Below the pieces are notes generated by a model that saw nothing but the letters and a program-made list of their open reading frames with translations, was not told where the DNA came from and did no database searches. Of a stretch of DNA of 64,000 nt, positions 14,694 through 22,257 are shown in pieces. The DNA is from CADEDH01 sp965263455. Its GTDB lineage: Bacteria; Actinomycetota; Acidimicrobiia; Acidimicrobiales; SZUA-35. The DNA lies in the NCBI GenBank assembly GCA_965263455.1, contig CBDHHN010000004.1, positions 558,001-622,000 of the forward strand. Reading direction: 5' to 3'. Numbering within the stretch: the first letter of the stretch is position 1; each line of letters opens with the position of its first letter. Position numbers and translations under genes: made by a program.

Positions 14694-16352
14694 ATGACGA
14701 ACGCATCCGAGATCGACGCCGACCACCCGACCCTCAGCCCCCAGCAGATCCGGCTCATCATCGTCGGCCTGCTGCTGGCCGTGTTCCTGAGTGCCGTCGA
14801 CGGGACGATCGTGTCGACCGCTCTGCCCACGATCGTGGGCGACCTTGGCGGGCTCGACCAGCTGACCTGGGTCGTGACCAGCTACTTCGTCACCTCGACC
14901 ATCGCTGCCCTGCTCATCGGCAAGATCAGCGATTCCCACGGCCGACGTCCGACCTTCATCGCGTCCATCGTGTTGTTCCTGGCCGCCTCGGTCCTGGCCG
15001 GGCTGTCGCAGTCGATGACCCAGCTGGTGGCCTTCCGGGCCCTGCAGGGCATCGGGGGCGGCGGCCTCCAGGCCCTCGCCTTCATCGTCCTGGGCGACAT
15101 CCTCTCCCCTCGGGAGCGGGGCCGCTACATGGGCTTCTTCACCGGCACCTTCGCCCTCTCGGGCCTGATCGGTCCCCTCCTCGGCGGCCTGATCGTCGAC
15201 GCCGGGGTGCTCGGCTGGCGCTGGATCTTCTACCTCAACGTCCCCATCGGCCTCGTCACCCTGGCCTTCGTCGGTCGCCACCTCCGCCTGCCTCGCTCCG
15301 ACCGGGACGTCGACATCGACTGGCTTGGAGCCGGGCTCTTGACCGGCGGGGTCGGCGCGCTCCTGATCGCCGCCTCGATCGGGGGCGACGACCTGGCCTG
15401 GACCTCCCCCACCATCGTCGGCCTCCTCGTGGCGGGGGCCGTCGGGTCGATCCTGTTCGTGCTCCAGGAACTCCGCACCACCAACCCCATCCTCCCCCTC
15501 CGCCTCTTCCGCAACGACATCTTCGCCGCCGGCATGGCCCTCGCCTTCGTCAGCGGCGCCGTCATGATGTCGACCAACATCTTCCTCCCCGTCTTCCTCC
15601 AGGTGGTCGGCGGCGCCAGCGCCACCGTCTCGGGCCTGCTGCTGGCCCCGATGATGCTGGGCCTCACCGCCGCCTCGATCGTGGCCGGCCGCCACATCAC
15701 CACCACCGGCGGCTACCGCCGCCTGGTACGCATCGGCCCCTTCGTGGCCATCGCCGGGCTCATCGGGCTGGCCTCGCTCGGCGTCGACGCCGAACCGTGG
15801 CAGGCCACCCCCTTCGTCATCCTCAACGGCCTGGGCATGGGCCTGCTGATGCCCCCGCTCTCCATCGCCATCCAGAACGGGGTCCACTACCGCGACCTCG
15901 GGGTGGCCACCGCGGCCAACACGTTCTTCCGGACCCTGGGCATGACCATCGGTGTCGCCGTCTACGGCGCCATCCTCGCCGCCCGGCTCCGCTCGGAACT
16001 GGCCGACCGCCTCCCGGCCGACCAGGCCGCCGACCTCGACGTGGCCGAGATCACGGGCAGTCCCGAGACCATCCGGGCCCTCGACCCGTCCATCCAGGAG
16101 CCGGTCGTGGCCTCGGTGGCCGAAGCCGTCAACCTCGTCTACCTCTCGGCCGTCCCCGTGTCGATCCTCATGGTCATCGCCGCCTTCCTCCTCCGTGAGG
16201 TCCCCCTCCGGGAGCAGTCACCCCTCGAGGAGTCGGCGGCCGACACCGACGCCCACGGACGCCAGCAAGCGGCCGGCGGCCCCGGCGGTCGAGCCGACGG
16301 CCGAGGCCGACTAGCGTCCCGACCATGCCCAAGCTCGACGACGACGCCCTGA
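14694..16352 (+). CDS. MFS drug efflux transporter, DHA2 (14-TM) family
   Basis: A 552-residue inner-membrane antiporter of the EmrB/QacA-type DHA2 family. After a short cytoplasmic tail, the first span contains FLSAVDGTIVSTALPTI, the DHA2 signature. Motif A-like GKISDSHGRR and motif C-like FALSGLIGPLLGGLI follow, and many further spans run to about residue 500. The C-terminal 50 residues are hydrophilic and low-complexity. The last 28 bp overlap the next gene. It probably exports a hydrophobic compound by proton antiport. No local TetR or MarR regulator is adjacent, so its inducer is unknown. Confidence 0.93.
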   Translation: MTNASEIDADHPTLSPQQIRLIIVGLLLAVFLSAVDGTIVSTALPTIVGDLGGLDQLTWVVTSYFVTSTIAALLIGKISDSHGRRPTFIASIVLFLAASVLAGLSQSMTQLVAFRALQGIGGGGLQALAFIVLGDILSPRERGRYMGFFTGTFALSGLIGPLLGGLIVDAGVLGWRWIFYLNVPIGLVTLAFVGRHLRLPRSDRDVDIDWLGAGLLTGGVGALLIAASIGGDDLAWTSPTIVGLLVAGAVGSILFVLQELRTTNPILPLRLFRNDIFAAGMALAFVSGAVMMSTNIFLPVFLQVVGGASATVSGLLLAPMMLGLTAASIVAGRHITTTGGYRRLVRIGPFVAIAGLIGLASLGVDAEPWQATPFVILNGLGMGLLMPPLSIAIQNGVHYRDLGVATAANTFFRTLGMTIGVAVYGAILAARLRSELADRLPADQAADLDVAEITGSPETIRALDPSIQEPVVASVAEAVNLVYLSAVPVSILMVIAAFLLREVPLREQSPLEESAADTDAHGRQQAAGGPGGRADGRGRLASRPCPSSTTTP

Positions 16353-16846
16353 CCGCCTTCCTCGAGGAGCCGGGCCATCTGCTGCGCATCGGCACGGTCG
16401 ACGCCGACGGTATGCCCCGGGTCACCCCCACCTGGTTCCTCCACCGCGACGGTGAGATCCTCTTCACCCCCCGCTCGGCCTCGGTGTTCCTGGCCAACAT
16501 CCGCCGCGACCCCAGGGTCGGCCTCGTGATCGACGAGACCGCGCTCCCCTACCGCAAGGTCAACATCGCGGGCCCGGCCCGCATCATCCACGACCTCGGC
16601 GCCGACGACGTCTGGCGCCCCGTGTACCGTGCCATCGCCGAGCGCTACATCGCCCCGGAGGCCGCCGAGTCCTACATCCAGGGCACCATCGACCAGCCCC
16701 GGGCCCTCATCGGCGTCGAATTGGCCGCGGCCCGCCTCACCACCTGGCGGATGCCGGTCGGTGACGAGGACGGCACCGGCATCTGGGCCCGCCGCTACTA
16801 CGGCGACGGCACGCACCTGGCCAACCGGGCCGACGGCGTGATCTGA
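16325..16846 (+). CDS. PNPOx-fold FMN/F420-binding protein
   Basis: A 173-residue split-barrel flavoprotein-like protein. The start (FLEEPGHLLRIGTVDADGMP) and the segment VTPTWFLHRDGEILF are typical of pyridoxamine-5'-phosphate-oxidase-like proteins. So are RRDPRVGLVIDE and VNIAGPARII, as found in many actinobacterial F420- or FMN-dependent reductases. It overlaps the transporter gene by 28 bp and is probably co-transcribed with it. Substrate and cofactor cannot be told apart by eye. The gene is convergent with the amidase gene; the 70-bp gap holds no clear terminator. Confidence 0.88.
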   Translation: MPKLDDDALTAFLEEPGHLLRIGTVDADGMPRVTPTWFLHRDGEILFTPRSASVFLANIRRDPRVGLVIDETALPYRKVNIAGPARIIHDLGADDVWRPVYRAIAERYIAPEAAESYIQGTIDQPRALIGVELAAARLTTWRMPVGDEDGTGIWARRYYGDGTHLANRADGVI

Positions 16847-16916
16847 GATCGCAGCCGACCCGACGGCCGAAGGCGTGACCTGAACCGGATGGGCGAGCCC
16901 GGCGGCCGGACCCGGC

Positions 16917-18317
16917 TCAGGCCTGGATCGGGGCCACCCGATCGATGGCGAACAGCTCCTCCAACGTCTTCACCGTCTGCAGCACGGCGGCGTCGTCCCG
17001 CTGACGCCCGATCACCTGGAGCGACACCGGCATCCCGTCGGCCGTGAACCCGACGGTCACGGTGCCGGCCGGGTTGCGGGTCATGTTCAGCCCGTAGGTG
17101 AACGAGACCCAGCCCGGCACCTCCTCCCCGTCGATGGTGCCGTCGTGGCCCAGGCGAGGCGTCTGGCCGGCGCAGGCCGGGGTCAGCAGCAGCGGGGCCC
17201 GCTCGAACGCCAGGTCGAGATCGAGGTTCAGACGATGGATGTCGTCCTGGGCCGCGGCCAGATCCACCCCGCTCACCGTCATCCCCCACTCGATCTGCTG
17301 CCGGAGTGACTCGTCGATCCGGTCCCAGTCGTCGGTGCCGACAAGATGGCCCTGGGTCCGGGCCCGGTAGGCCGTCCACATGGTGAGCCACGGCATGACC
17401 GGATCCTCGGACCACACCCGGTCGAGGGCCACCACCTCGGTCCCGGCCCCGGCCAGCCGGTCGACGGCGGCCCGGCAGATGGCGGCGATCTCGCCGTCGA
17501 CCCGGGCGAAGCCCATGTCGGGAGCCCAACCGACCACGGGCGGCAACCGCACCGCGGTCATGGCGTCGTACCACGGCGCCCCGGCCCACGGCAGGGAGAA
17601 CGGGTCGGTGGGGTGGGGGCCGATGCACACGTCGAGCACGAACGCCACGTCGTCGATGCGGCGGGCCATCGGCCCCTTGACCGACAGCAGCCCCGAACCC
17701 GGCGGGTTCGGCCCCCCGTTGGGGACCCGGCCCTGAGTCGTCTTGATCCCCGACAGACCACACACCGCCGACGGGATCCGGATCGAGCCGCCCCCGTCGG
17801 AGCCGGTGGCCAGGGGCACCATGCCGGCCGCCACCGCCGCCGCCGACCCACCCGACGAGCCACCGGGCGAACGCTGCGGGTCCCAGGGGTTGGCCGACAC
17901 CCCGGACAGCGGCGACTCCGTGACCCCCTTGTGTCCGTACTCGGGTGTGGTCGTCTTGCCCACCACCACGCAACCGGCGGCCCGGAGCCGTGACACCAGC
18001 ACCGAATCGCCATCGACCGGGTCGGGCGACGAGATGAGCGAGCCGTAGCGGGTGGGGAACCCGGCGGCGTCCTCCAGGTCCTTCACCGCCAAGGGCACCC
18101 CGGCCAGCTTGCCCACCGGTTCACCGGCGGCCAGTCGGGCGTCGACCCCGTCGGCATCGGCCAGCGCCCGCTCCCCGTCAACGGTGACGAAGGCGTTGAG
18201 CGTCGGCTCCAGGGCCTCGATCCGCTCCAGCGCCGCCGTCGTCAACTCCCGGGCCGACACCTCACCGGCCCGGACCTGCGCCGCCAACTCGACGACCCGG
18301 TGCTCCCTGAAATCCAT
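16917..18317 (-). CDS. Amidase (amidase-signature family)
   Basis: A 466-residue Ser-Ser-Lys hydrolase. The catalytic Lys is in VPLAVKDL, the cis-Ser in SPGGSSGGSAAAVAAG, and the nucleophilic Ser lies in ATGSDGGGSIRIPS. The C-terminal part with NPAGTVTVGF and MPVSLQVIGR is standard for the family. Members hydrolyse amides or act as GatA-like subunits; no GatB or GatC is nearby, so a free-standing catabolic amidase is more likely. The starting ATG follows directly from the alignment of the N-terminal helix. Substrate unknown. Confidence 0.93.
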   Translation of the reverse strand: MDFREHRVVELAAQVRAGEVSARELTTAALERIEALEPTLNAFVTVDGERALADADGVDARLAAGEPVGKLAGVPLAVKDLEDAAGFPTRYGSLISSPDPVDGDSVLVSRLRAAGCVVVGKTTTPEYGHKGVTESPLSGVSANPWDPQRSPGGSSGGSAAAVAAGMVPLATGSDGGGSIRIPSAVCGLSGIKTTQGRVPNGGPNPPGSGLLSVKGPMARRIDDVAFVLDVCIGPHPTDPFSLPWAGAPWYDAMTAVRLPPVVGWAPDMGFARVDGEIAAICRAAVDRLAGAGTEVVALDRVWSEDPVMPWLTMWTAYRARTQGHLVGTDDWDRIDESLRQQIEWGMTVSGVDLAAAQDDIHRLNLDLDLAFERAPLLLTPACAGQTPRLGHDGTIDGEEVPGWVSFTYGLNMTRNPAGTVTVGFTADGMPVSLQVIGRQRDDAAVLQTVKTLEELFAIDRVAPIQA

Positions 18318-18339
18318 GCCAGGACGCTAGTCGAGCGTG

Positions 18340-19035
18340 TCAGCCCACGGCGGCGAGGCAGGCGATCGCCCCGTTGGCCAGGACCACCTCTCGGATCGTG
18401 CCCAGGGGGCACACCCCGTCGGGGAGCCGGGCTCCGATGACCCGCCCATCGGCCGTCGGCCCGCATGGTCGCTCCAACAACGAGGGTCCGCCGAGCACGC
18501 TCACGCAGTCGTTGGCCTCGATCCCGGTGCCCAGGCTCGGCCCGGGAACCGTTGTCGTCACCGCCACCTGGCCACCGTCCCGGGCGTAGGCGGTGAACAC
18601 GAAGATGGCGATCAGCAGGCCCAACACCCCGACCACGGGGGCCAGGCGCACGATGGCCGAACTGCGGTTGGAGATCTCGTCGACCTGGGCATGGCGCCGG
18701 GAGGCCAGGTACGACGGATCGAGCAACCGGGGATCGATCCGGATGATGCCGTCGTCGTCGATCTGGCGACCCATGGGGCGGGCCGGCCGCCCGGTGGCCC
18801 CGGTCCCCCGCCGCAACTCGATGTCGTAGCTCTTGCGCCGCTGGTGGTCGCCCAGGATCTCCCACGCCTCGTTGAGGCGGCGCATCGTCGACTCGGCCCG
18901 CTCGGCCTCGGCCGTCGGTTTGCCCACGAATCGATCCGGGTGCCAACGGCGCGCCGCCTTGTGGTACGCCCGGCGGACCTCGGCGTGGTCGGCCGACGGT
19001 GCGACACCGAGCACGTCGTAGTGCGTGCTTGCCAT
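18340..19035 (-). CDS. Membrane-anchored DnaJ-domain protein
   Basis: A 231-residue protein with an N-terminal J-domain (HYDVLGVAPSADHAEVRRAY) bearing the essential H32-P33-D34 tripeptide, which stimulates DnaK-type chaperones. A basic linker leads to a single transmembrane segment (APVVGVLGLLIAIFVFTAYA) and a short domain with two Cys pairs near the C-terminus. The topology is cytoplasmic J-domain with an external tail. There is no Gly/Phe or zinc-finger region, so it is not DnaJ itself but a specialised co-chaperone. It lies 22 bp before the amidase gene start, in the same direction. Confidence 0.85.
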   Translation of the reverse strand: MASTHYDVLGVAPSADHAEVRRAYHKAARRWHPDRFVGKPTAEAERAESTMRRLNEAWEILGDHQRRKSYDIELRRGTGATGRPARPMGRQIDDDGIIRIDPRLLDPSYLASRRHAQVDEISNRSSAIVRLAPVVGVLGLLIAIFVFTAYARDGGQVAVTTTVPGPSLGTGIEANDCVSVLGGPSLLERPCGPTADGRVIGARLPDGVCPLGTIREVVLANGAIACLAAVG

Positions 19036-19194
19036 GTCGGCCTCCCTTCTCGTTGCTGGACGGTTCGATGTCCACCGGGCGCCGTCCGAGGGCGGCCGCC
19101 GGTGGTTCGACCATGGTAGGGGTGCTACACCGGGGTACCGGAGATCGACCGCCCGGCCGGGTCCCGCCCGCCGGTCCCACCTGGAGGTTCACCC

Positions 19195-20223
19195 ATGCGT
19201 CTCGCCCTCGGCGCCGGCTACTGGTCAGCCGGCCCCCCGGCCGGCATCACCGAACAGATCGCCACCGCCGAACGCCTGGAGTTCGACGCGGTGTGGACGG
19301 CGGAGGCCTACGGATCCGACGCACTCACCCCCCTTGCGTGGTGGGGGGCGGCCACCTCGACCATCGCCCTCGGCACCTCGATCTGCCAGATCTCGGCCCG
19401 CACCCCGGCGGCCATGGCCATGGCCGCCCTCACCCTCGACCACCTGTCCAACGGCCGCTTCCGCCTCGGGCTGGGGGCCTCGGGCCCGCAGGTCGTCGAG
19501 GGCTGGTACGGCATGCCCTACCCCAAGCCGCTGGCCCGGACCCGGGAGTACGTCGAGATCATCCGTCGCATCGTGGCCCGGGACGAGCCCGTCGACTACC
19601 AGGGCCAGCACTATCAGCTGCCCTTCCAGGAGGGGGCCAAGCTGGGCAAACCCCTCAAGTCGACCGTGCACCCGCTGCGGACCGATATCCCCATCTACCT
19701 CGGGGCCGAGGGCCCGAAGAACGTGGCCATGACGGCCGAGATCGCCGACGGCTGGCTGCCCCTGTTCTTCGCCCCCAAGGACAACCGGTTCTACCTCGAC
19801 GCGCTGAACGAGGGGTTCGCCCGGCCCGGGGCCCGGCGGACCCTGGACGACTTCGACGTGTCGGCCGTGGTGCCGGTGGTCATCAACGACGACGTGGAGG
19901 CGGCGGCCGACATGATCCGGCCCATGCTCGCCCTCTACGCCGGCGGGATGGGGGCCCGGGAGGCCAACTTCCACCTCGACGTGTTCTCCCGCATGGGCTA
20001 CGAGGAGGAGTGCGCCAAGATCCAGGAGCTGTACCTGGCCGGCGACAAGAAGGCCGCCATCGCCGCCGTTCCCACCTCGATGGTGGAGGACGTGGCCCTG
20101 GTCGGCCCGGCGGCCAAGATCCGCGACGACCTCGACCCGTGGCGGGAGTCGGTGGTCGACACCCTCGTCATCAGCGGACCGACCCAGCTCCTGGAGGCCA
20201 TGGCCGACATCGTCGCCGCCTGA
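19195..20223 (+). CDS. LLM-class F420-dependent oxidoreductase
   Basis: A 342-residue TIM-barrel protein of the bacterial luciferase-like family. MRLALGAGYWSAGPPAG starts the first strand. The stretches FDAVWTAEAYGSDALTPLAW and LGTSICQISARTPAAMAMA are characteristic of the F420-binding actinobacterial branch. GLGASGPQVVEGWYGMPY and VEIIRRIVARDE follow. It would use F420 (or FMN) to reduce or oxidise an unknown substrate. A strong GGAGG lies nine bases before the ATG. It is convergent with the menA-like gene across a hairpin. Confidence 0.92.
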   Translation: MRLALGAGYWSAGPPAGITEQIATAERLEFDAVWTAEAYGSDALTPLAWWGAATSTIALGTSICQISARTPAAMAMAALTLDHLSNGRFRLGLGASGPQVVEGWYGMPYPKPLARTREYVEIIRRIVARDEPVDYQGQHYQLPFQEGAKLGKPLKSTVHPLRTDIPIYLGAEGPKNVAMTAEIADGWLPLFFAPKDNRFYLDALNEGFARPGARRTLDDFDVSAVVPVVINDDVEAAADMIRPMLALYAGGMGAREANFHLDVFSRMGYEEECAKIQELYLAGDKKAAIAAVPTSMVEDVALVGPAAKIRDDLDPWRESVVDTLVISGPTQLLEAMADIVAA

Positions 20224-20238
20224 CCACCCAGGGTCGAC

Positions 20239-20264
20239 GCCCGGGCCGGCCCGGCGGCCCGGGC
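20239..20264. terminator. Hairpin between convergent LLM and MenA genes
   Basis: GCCCGGGCC and GGCCCGGGC form a perfect 9-bp stem around an 8-nt loop in the 66-bp gap between two convergent stops. It lacks a U tail, as is common in very GC-rich genomes, and would serve both directions. Confidence 0.5.
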
Positions 20265-20289
20265 GGGAGCGATCGTCGGCCGAGACCGA

Positions 20290-21186
20290 TCAGGACCCGA
20301 CGGTGAGCCCGATGGCGAGGCCGATACCGACGAGCAGCTGGACCTGGCCGGTGGCCCCGAGGACCGGGATGAGGTCGGGCCCCCGGGCCCCGGATCGCAC
20401 GACCCGGACCGGGGCCACCGCCGCCACCAGCCCCACGAGGCCGACGATGGCGGGAGCCCGGAACAGGGCGCAGGCCACGACACCGAGCGCGACACCGCCG
20501 ATCAGGGCGACATAGAACAGCCGGGTGGCCGGATCGCCGATGCGGACGGCCAGGGTGCGCTTGCCCGAGGCGGTGTCGCCCGGGATGTCGCGCAGGTTGT
20601 TGATGACCAGCAGCGCCACCGCCGCCAGACCGACGGGGATGGAGGCCACGAGGGCCAGCGTCGTCAACTCCCCGGTGTGGACATAGGCCGACCCGGCGGT
20701 GGCCACCACCCCGAAGAACACGAACACGAACAGCTCGCCCAGACCCAGGTAGCCGTAGGGGCGGGGGCCGCCGGTGTAGGCCCAGCCGGCAAGCATCGAC
20801 ACCGCCCCCACCACCAGCAGTTCCCAGCCGACGGCGACGGCCAGAGCCAGCCCGGCCACCCCGGCGACGGCGAAGGAGGTCAGGGCGGCCAGCTTCACCT
20901 GCCGGGCCGACGCCAAGCCCGAACCGACCAGCCGGAGCGGCCCCACCCGGTCGTCGTCGGTCCCCCGCTCACCGTCGGCGTAGTCGTTGACGTAGTTGGT
21001 CGCGACCTGCAGGGCCAGCGAGACCACCAGGGCCGCAACCGCCCGCCACCACACGATCCCGGATCCGGCGGCGACCGCCGTGCCCACCAGGACCGGCACC
21101 ACGGCCGCGGGCAACGTCCGAGGCCGGGCCCCGGCGAACCACAATCGGGCCCCACTCGGCGCCGACGGCGCGTCGGGGCCCGTCAC
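20290..21186 (-). CDS. menA: 1,4-dihydroxy-2-naphthoate polyprenyltransferase
   Basis: A 298-residue UbiA-family membrane enzyme that attaches the prenyl tail to 1,4-dihydroxy-2-naphthoate in menaquinone synthesis. The first Asp-rich motif is in TNYVNDYADGERGTDDD and the second in NNLRDIPGDTASGKRTLAVR; both are diagnostic for MenA. The opening SGARLWFAGARPRTLPAAVV is also typical. About eight membrane spans are present. The start is GTG. A small zinc-ribbon gene lies 64 bp upstream on the same strand. No other men genes are in the window. Confidence 0.95.
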   Translation of the reverse strand: MTGPDAPSAPSGARLWFAGARPRTLPAAVVPVLVGTAVAAGSGIVWWRAVAALVVSLALQVATNYVNDYADGERGTDDDRVGPLRLVGSGLASARQVKLAALTSFAVAGVAGLALAVAVGWELLVVGAVSMLAGWAYTGGPRPYGYLGLGELFVFVFFGVVATAGSAYVHTGELTTLALVASIPVGLAAVALLVINNLRDIPGDTASGKRTLAVRIGDPATRLFYVALIGGVALGVVACALFRAPAIVGLVGLVAAVAPVRVVRSGARGPDLIPVLGATGQVQLLVGIGLAIGLTVGS

Positions 21187-21250
21187 CGTCGGCCTCCGTC
21201 ACCCCGGCCGCGAGGGCCGCCGACGGCCGGCGAGGCGTCGGACGGGGTGA

Positions 21251-21478
21251 TCAGTCGCAGCACGAGTCCCGCCAGCCGCACGCCGTGCAGCGGTAGTGGG
21301 CGTGCTCCGGGGCCATGTCGCCGTCGCAGTGGGGACACGAGGCGAACACGGCGAACGGCGAGGGGGCACACCTCGGCGCCGGCTGCGGGCCGAGCCCGAG
21401 GCCGAGACCGGACCCTGGGGCCATCGAGGACGAGGCACGGGAGGCCGGCTCGGAGGGGCCGGGCGGGACGGTCGCCAT
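21251..21478 (-). CDS. Small zinc-ribbon protein
   Basis: A 75-residue protein with a disordered Pro/Ser/Gly-rich N-terminal half and a C-terminal zinc ribbon CPHCDGDMAPEHAHYRCTAC followed by GWRDSCCD. The CxxC...CxxC spacing would bind one zinc ion. The ATG at 21478 is preferred, and 21496 is possible. It precedes menA in the same direction but has no obvious functional link. Function unknown; small ribbons like this can bind nucleic acid or protein partners. Confidence 0.7.
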   Translation of the reverse strand: MATVPPGPSEPASRASSSMAPGSGLGLGLGPQPAPRCAPSPFAVFASCPHCDGDMAPEHAHYRCTACGWRDSCCD

Positions 21479-21534
21479 GGGGGTCGACGTTAGCAACCGC
21501 CACTGACAGCCTGGGCCATCGGATGGCGGACGGC

Positions 21535-22131
21535 TCAGGCCGCAGGGACGAGCGCGGCCCAGAGAAAATCGAGCACCGTGCGCCGGAGGCGGGCCGCCAC
21601 CCGCAGATCGAGCTCCAGGCCGACGGCGCGCAGCGCCCCGCCGTCGGCCACCACACCGGTGACGGCGGCGTAGGCCGAGACCAGCACCAACCGGGGGTCC
21701 GAGCGCCGGAACCGACCATCGGCCATGCCCGCCTCCAGCTCCGAGACCGCGGCCTCGACCAACGGCTGCAGCCGGCTGATCACCTCCTTCGACCGTTCCG
21801 GGCCCAGTCGGCTCAGCTCGCGCAACAGGCCGAGCAGCTCGGGCCGGGCCACGGCCAGGGCGAAGGCGGCCCGCACCACCGCCTCGATCCGGTCCCAGCC
21901 GGGACGACTGGTGGCCGAGGCCTGTTCCAGCACGAGACGCAGCTCGGTCGCCCCCGCCACCAGGACCTCGTCGACCAGGGCGTCCTTGGTCCGGAAGTGG
22001 TAGAGGATGGTCTGCTTGGTCACCCCGAGCGTCCGGGCCAGGTCGTCGAGCGAGGTCCCCGACACCCCCCGGTCGGCAAAGGCGACCGTTGCCACCGAGA
22101 TCACCCGGTCCCTGGTGCTGGCGCCCTCCAC
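21535..22131 (-). CDS. TetR-family transcriptional regulator
   Basis: A 198-residue repressor. The helix-turn-helix is in FADRGVSGTSLDDLARTLGV and TKQTILYHFRTKDALVDEVL, the canonical TetR N-terminal pattern. The C-terminal helices form the ligand pocket. A GTG at 22131 begins the domain; the open frame runs much further upstream, but that sequence is antisense to the reductase gene. It diverges from the acyl-CoA-reductase-like gene across a 126-bp gap containing a TACCA/TGGTA dyad. It therefore most likely represses that operon and responds to an acyl compound, which is inferred. Confidence 0.92.
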   Translation of the reverse strand: MEGASTRDRVISVATVAFADRGVSGTSLDDLARTLGVTKQTILYHFRTKDALVDEVLVAGATELRLVLEQASATSRPGWDRIEAVVRAAFALAVARPELLGLLRELSRLGPERSKEVISRLQPLVEAAVSELEAGMADGRFRRSDPRLVLVSAYAAVTGVVADGGALRAVGLELDLRVAARLRRTVLDFLWAALVPAA

Positions 22132-22208
22132 GGCCCGCAGCCTAGGACCTCGGCTCCCGTGGCCGCGCCGGGCGAGGGGGCCTATGCTGGTCCACCGCAC
22201 CACGTCCT

Positions 22209-22220
22209 TACCAAATGGTA
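22209..22220. promoter_or_regulatory. Candidate TetR operator (TACCA-AA-TGGTA)
   Basis: A perfect 5-bp inverted repeat with a two-base centre lies between the TetR gene and the divergent reductase gene, 38 bp before the latter's ATG. Its AT-rich content stands out from the surrounding sequence. Position and symmetry fit an autoregulatory TetR site. Confidence 0.55.
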
Positions 22221-22257
22221 GATGCGCTGCCCGGCGGGTCGGCGTTGCGAGGATTCC

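Noticed and set aside
14597..16198. Long open frame overlapping the MFS transporter in another frame
   Set aside because: Arg/Pro/His-rich composition and no family; the transporter frame is unambiguous.
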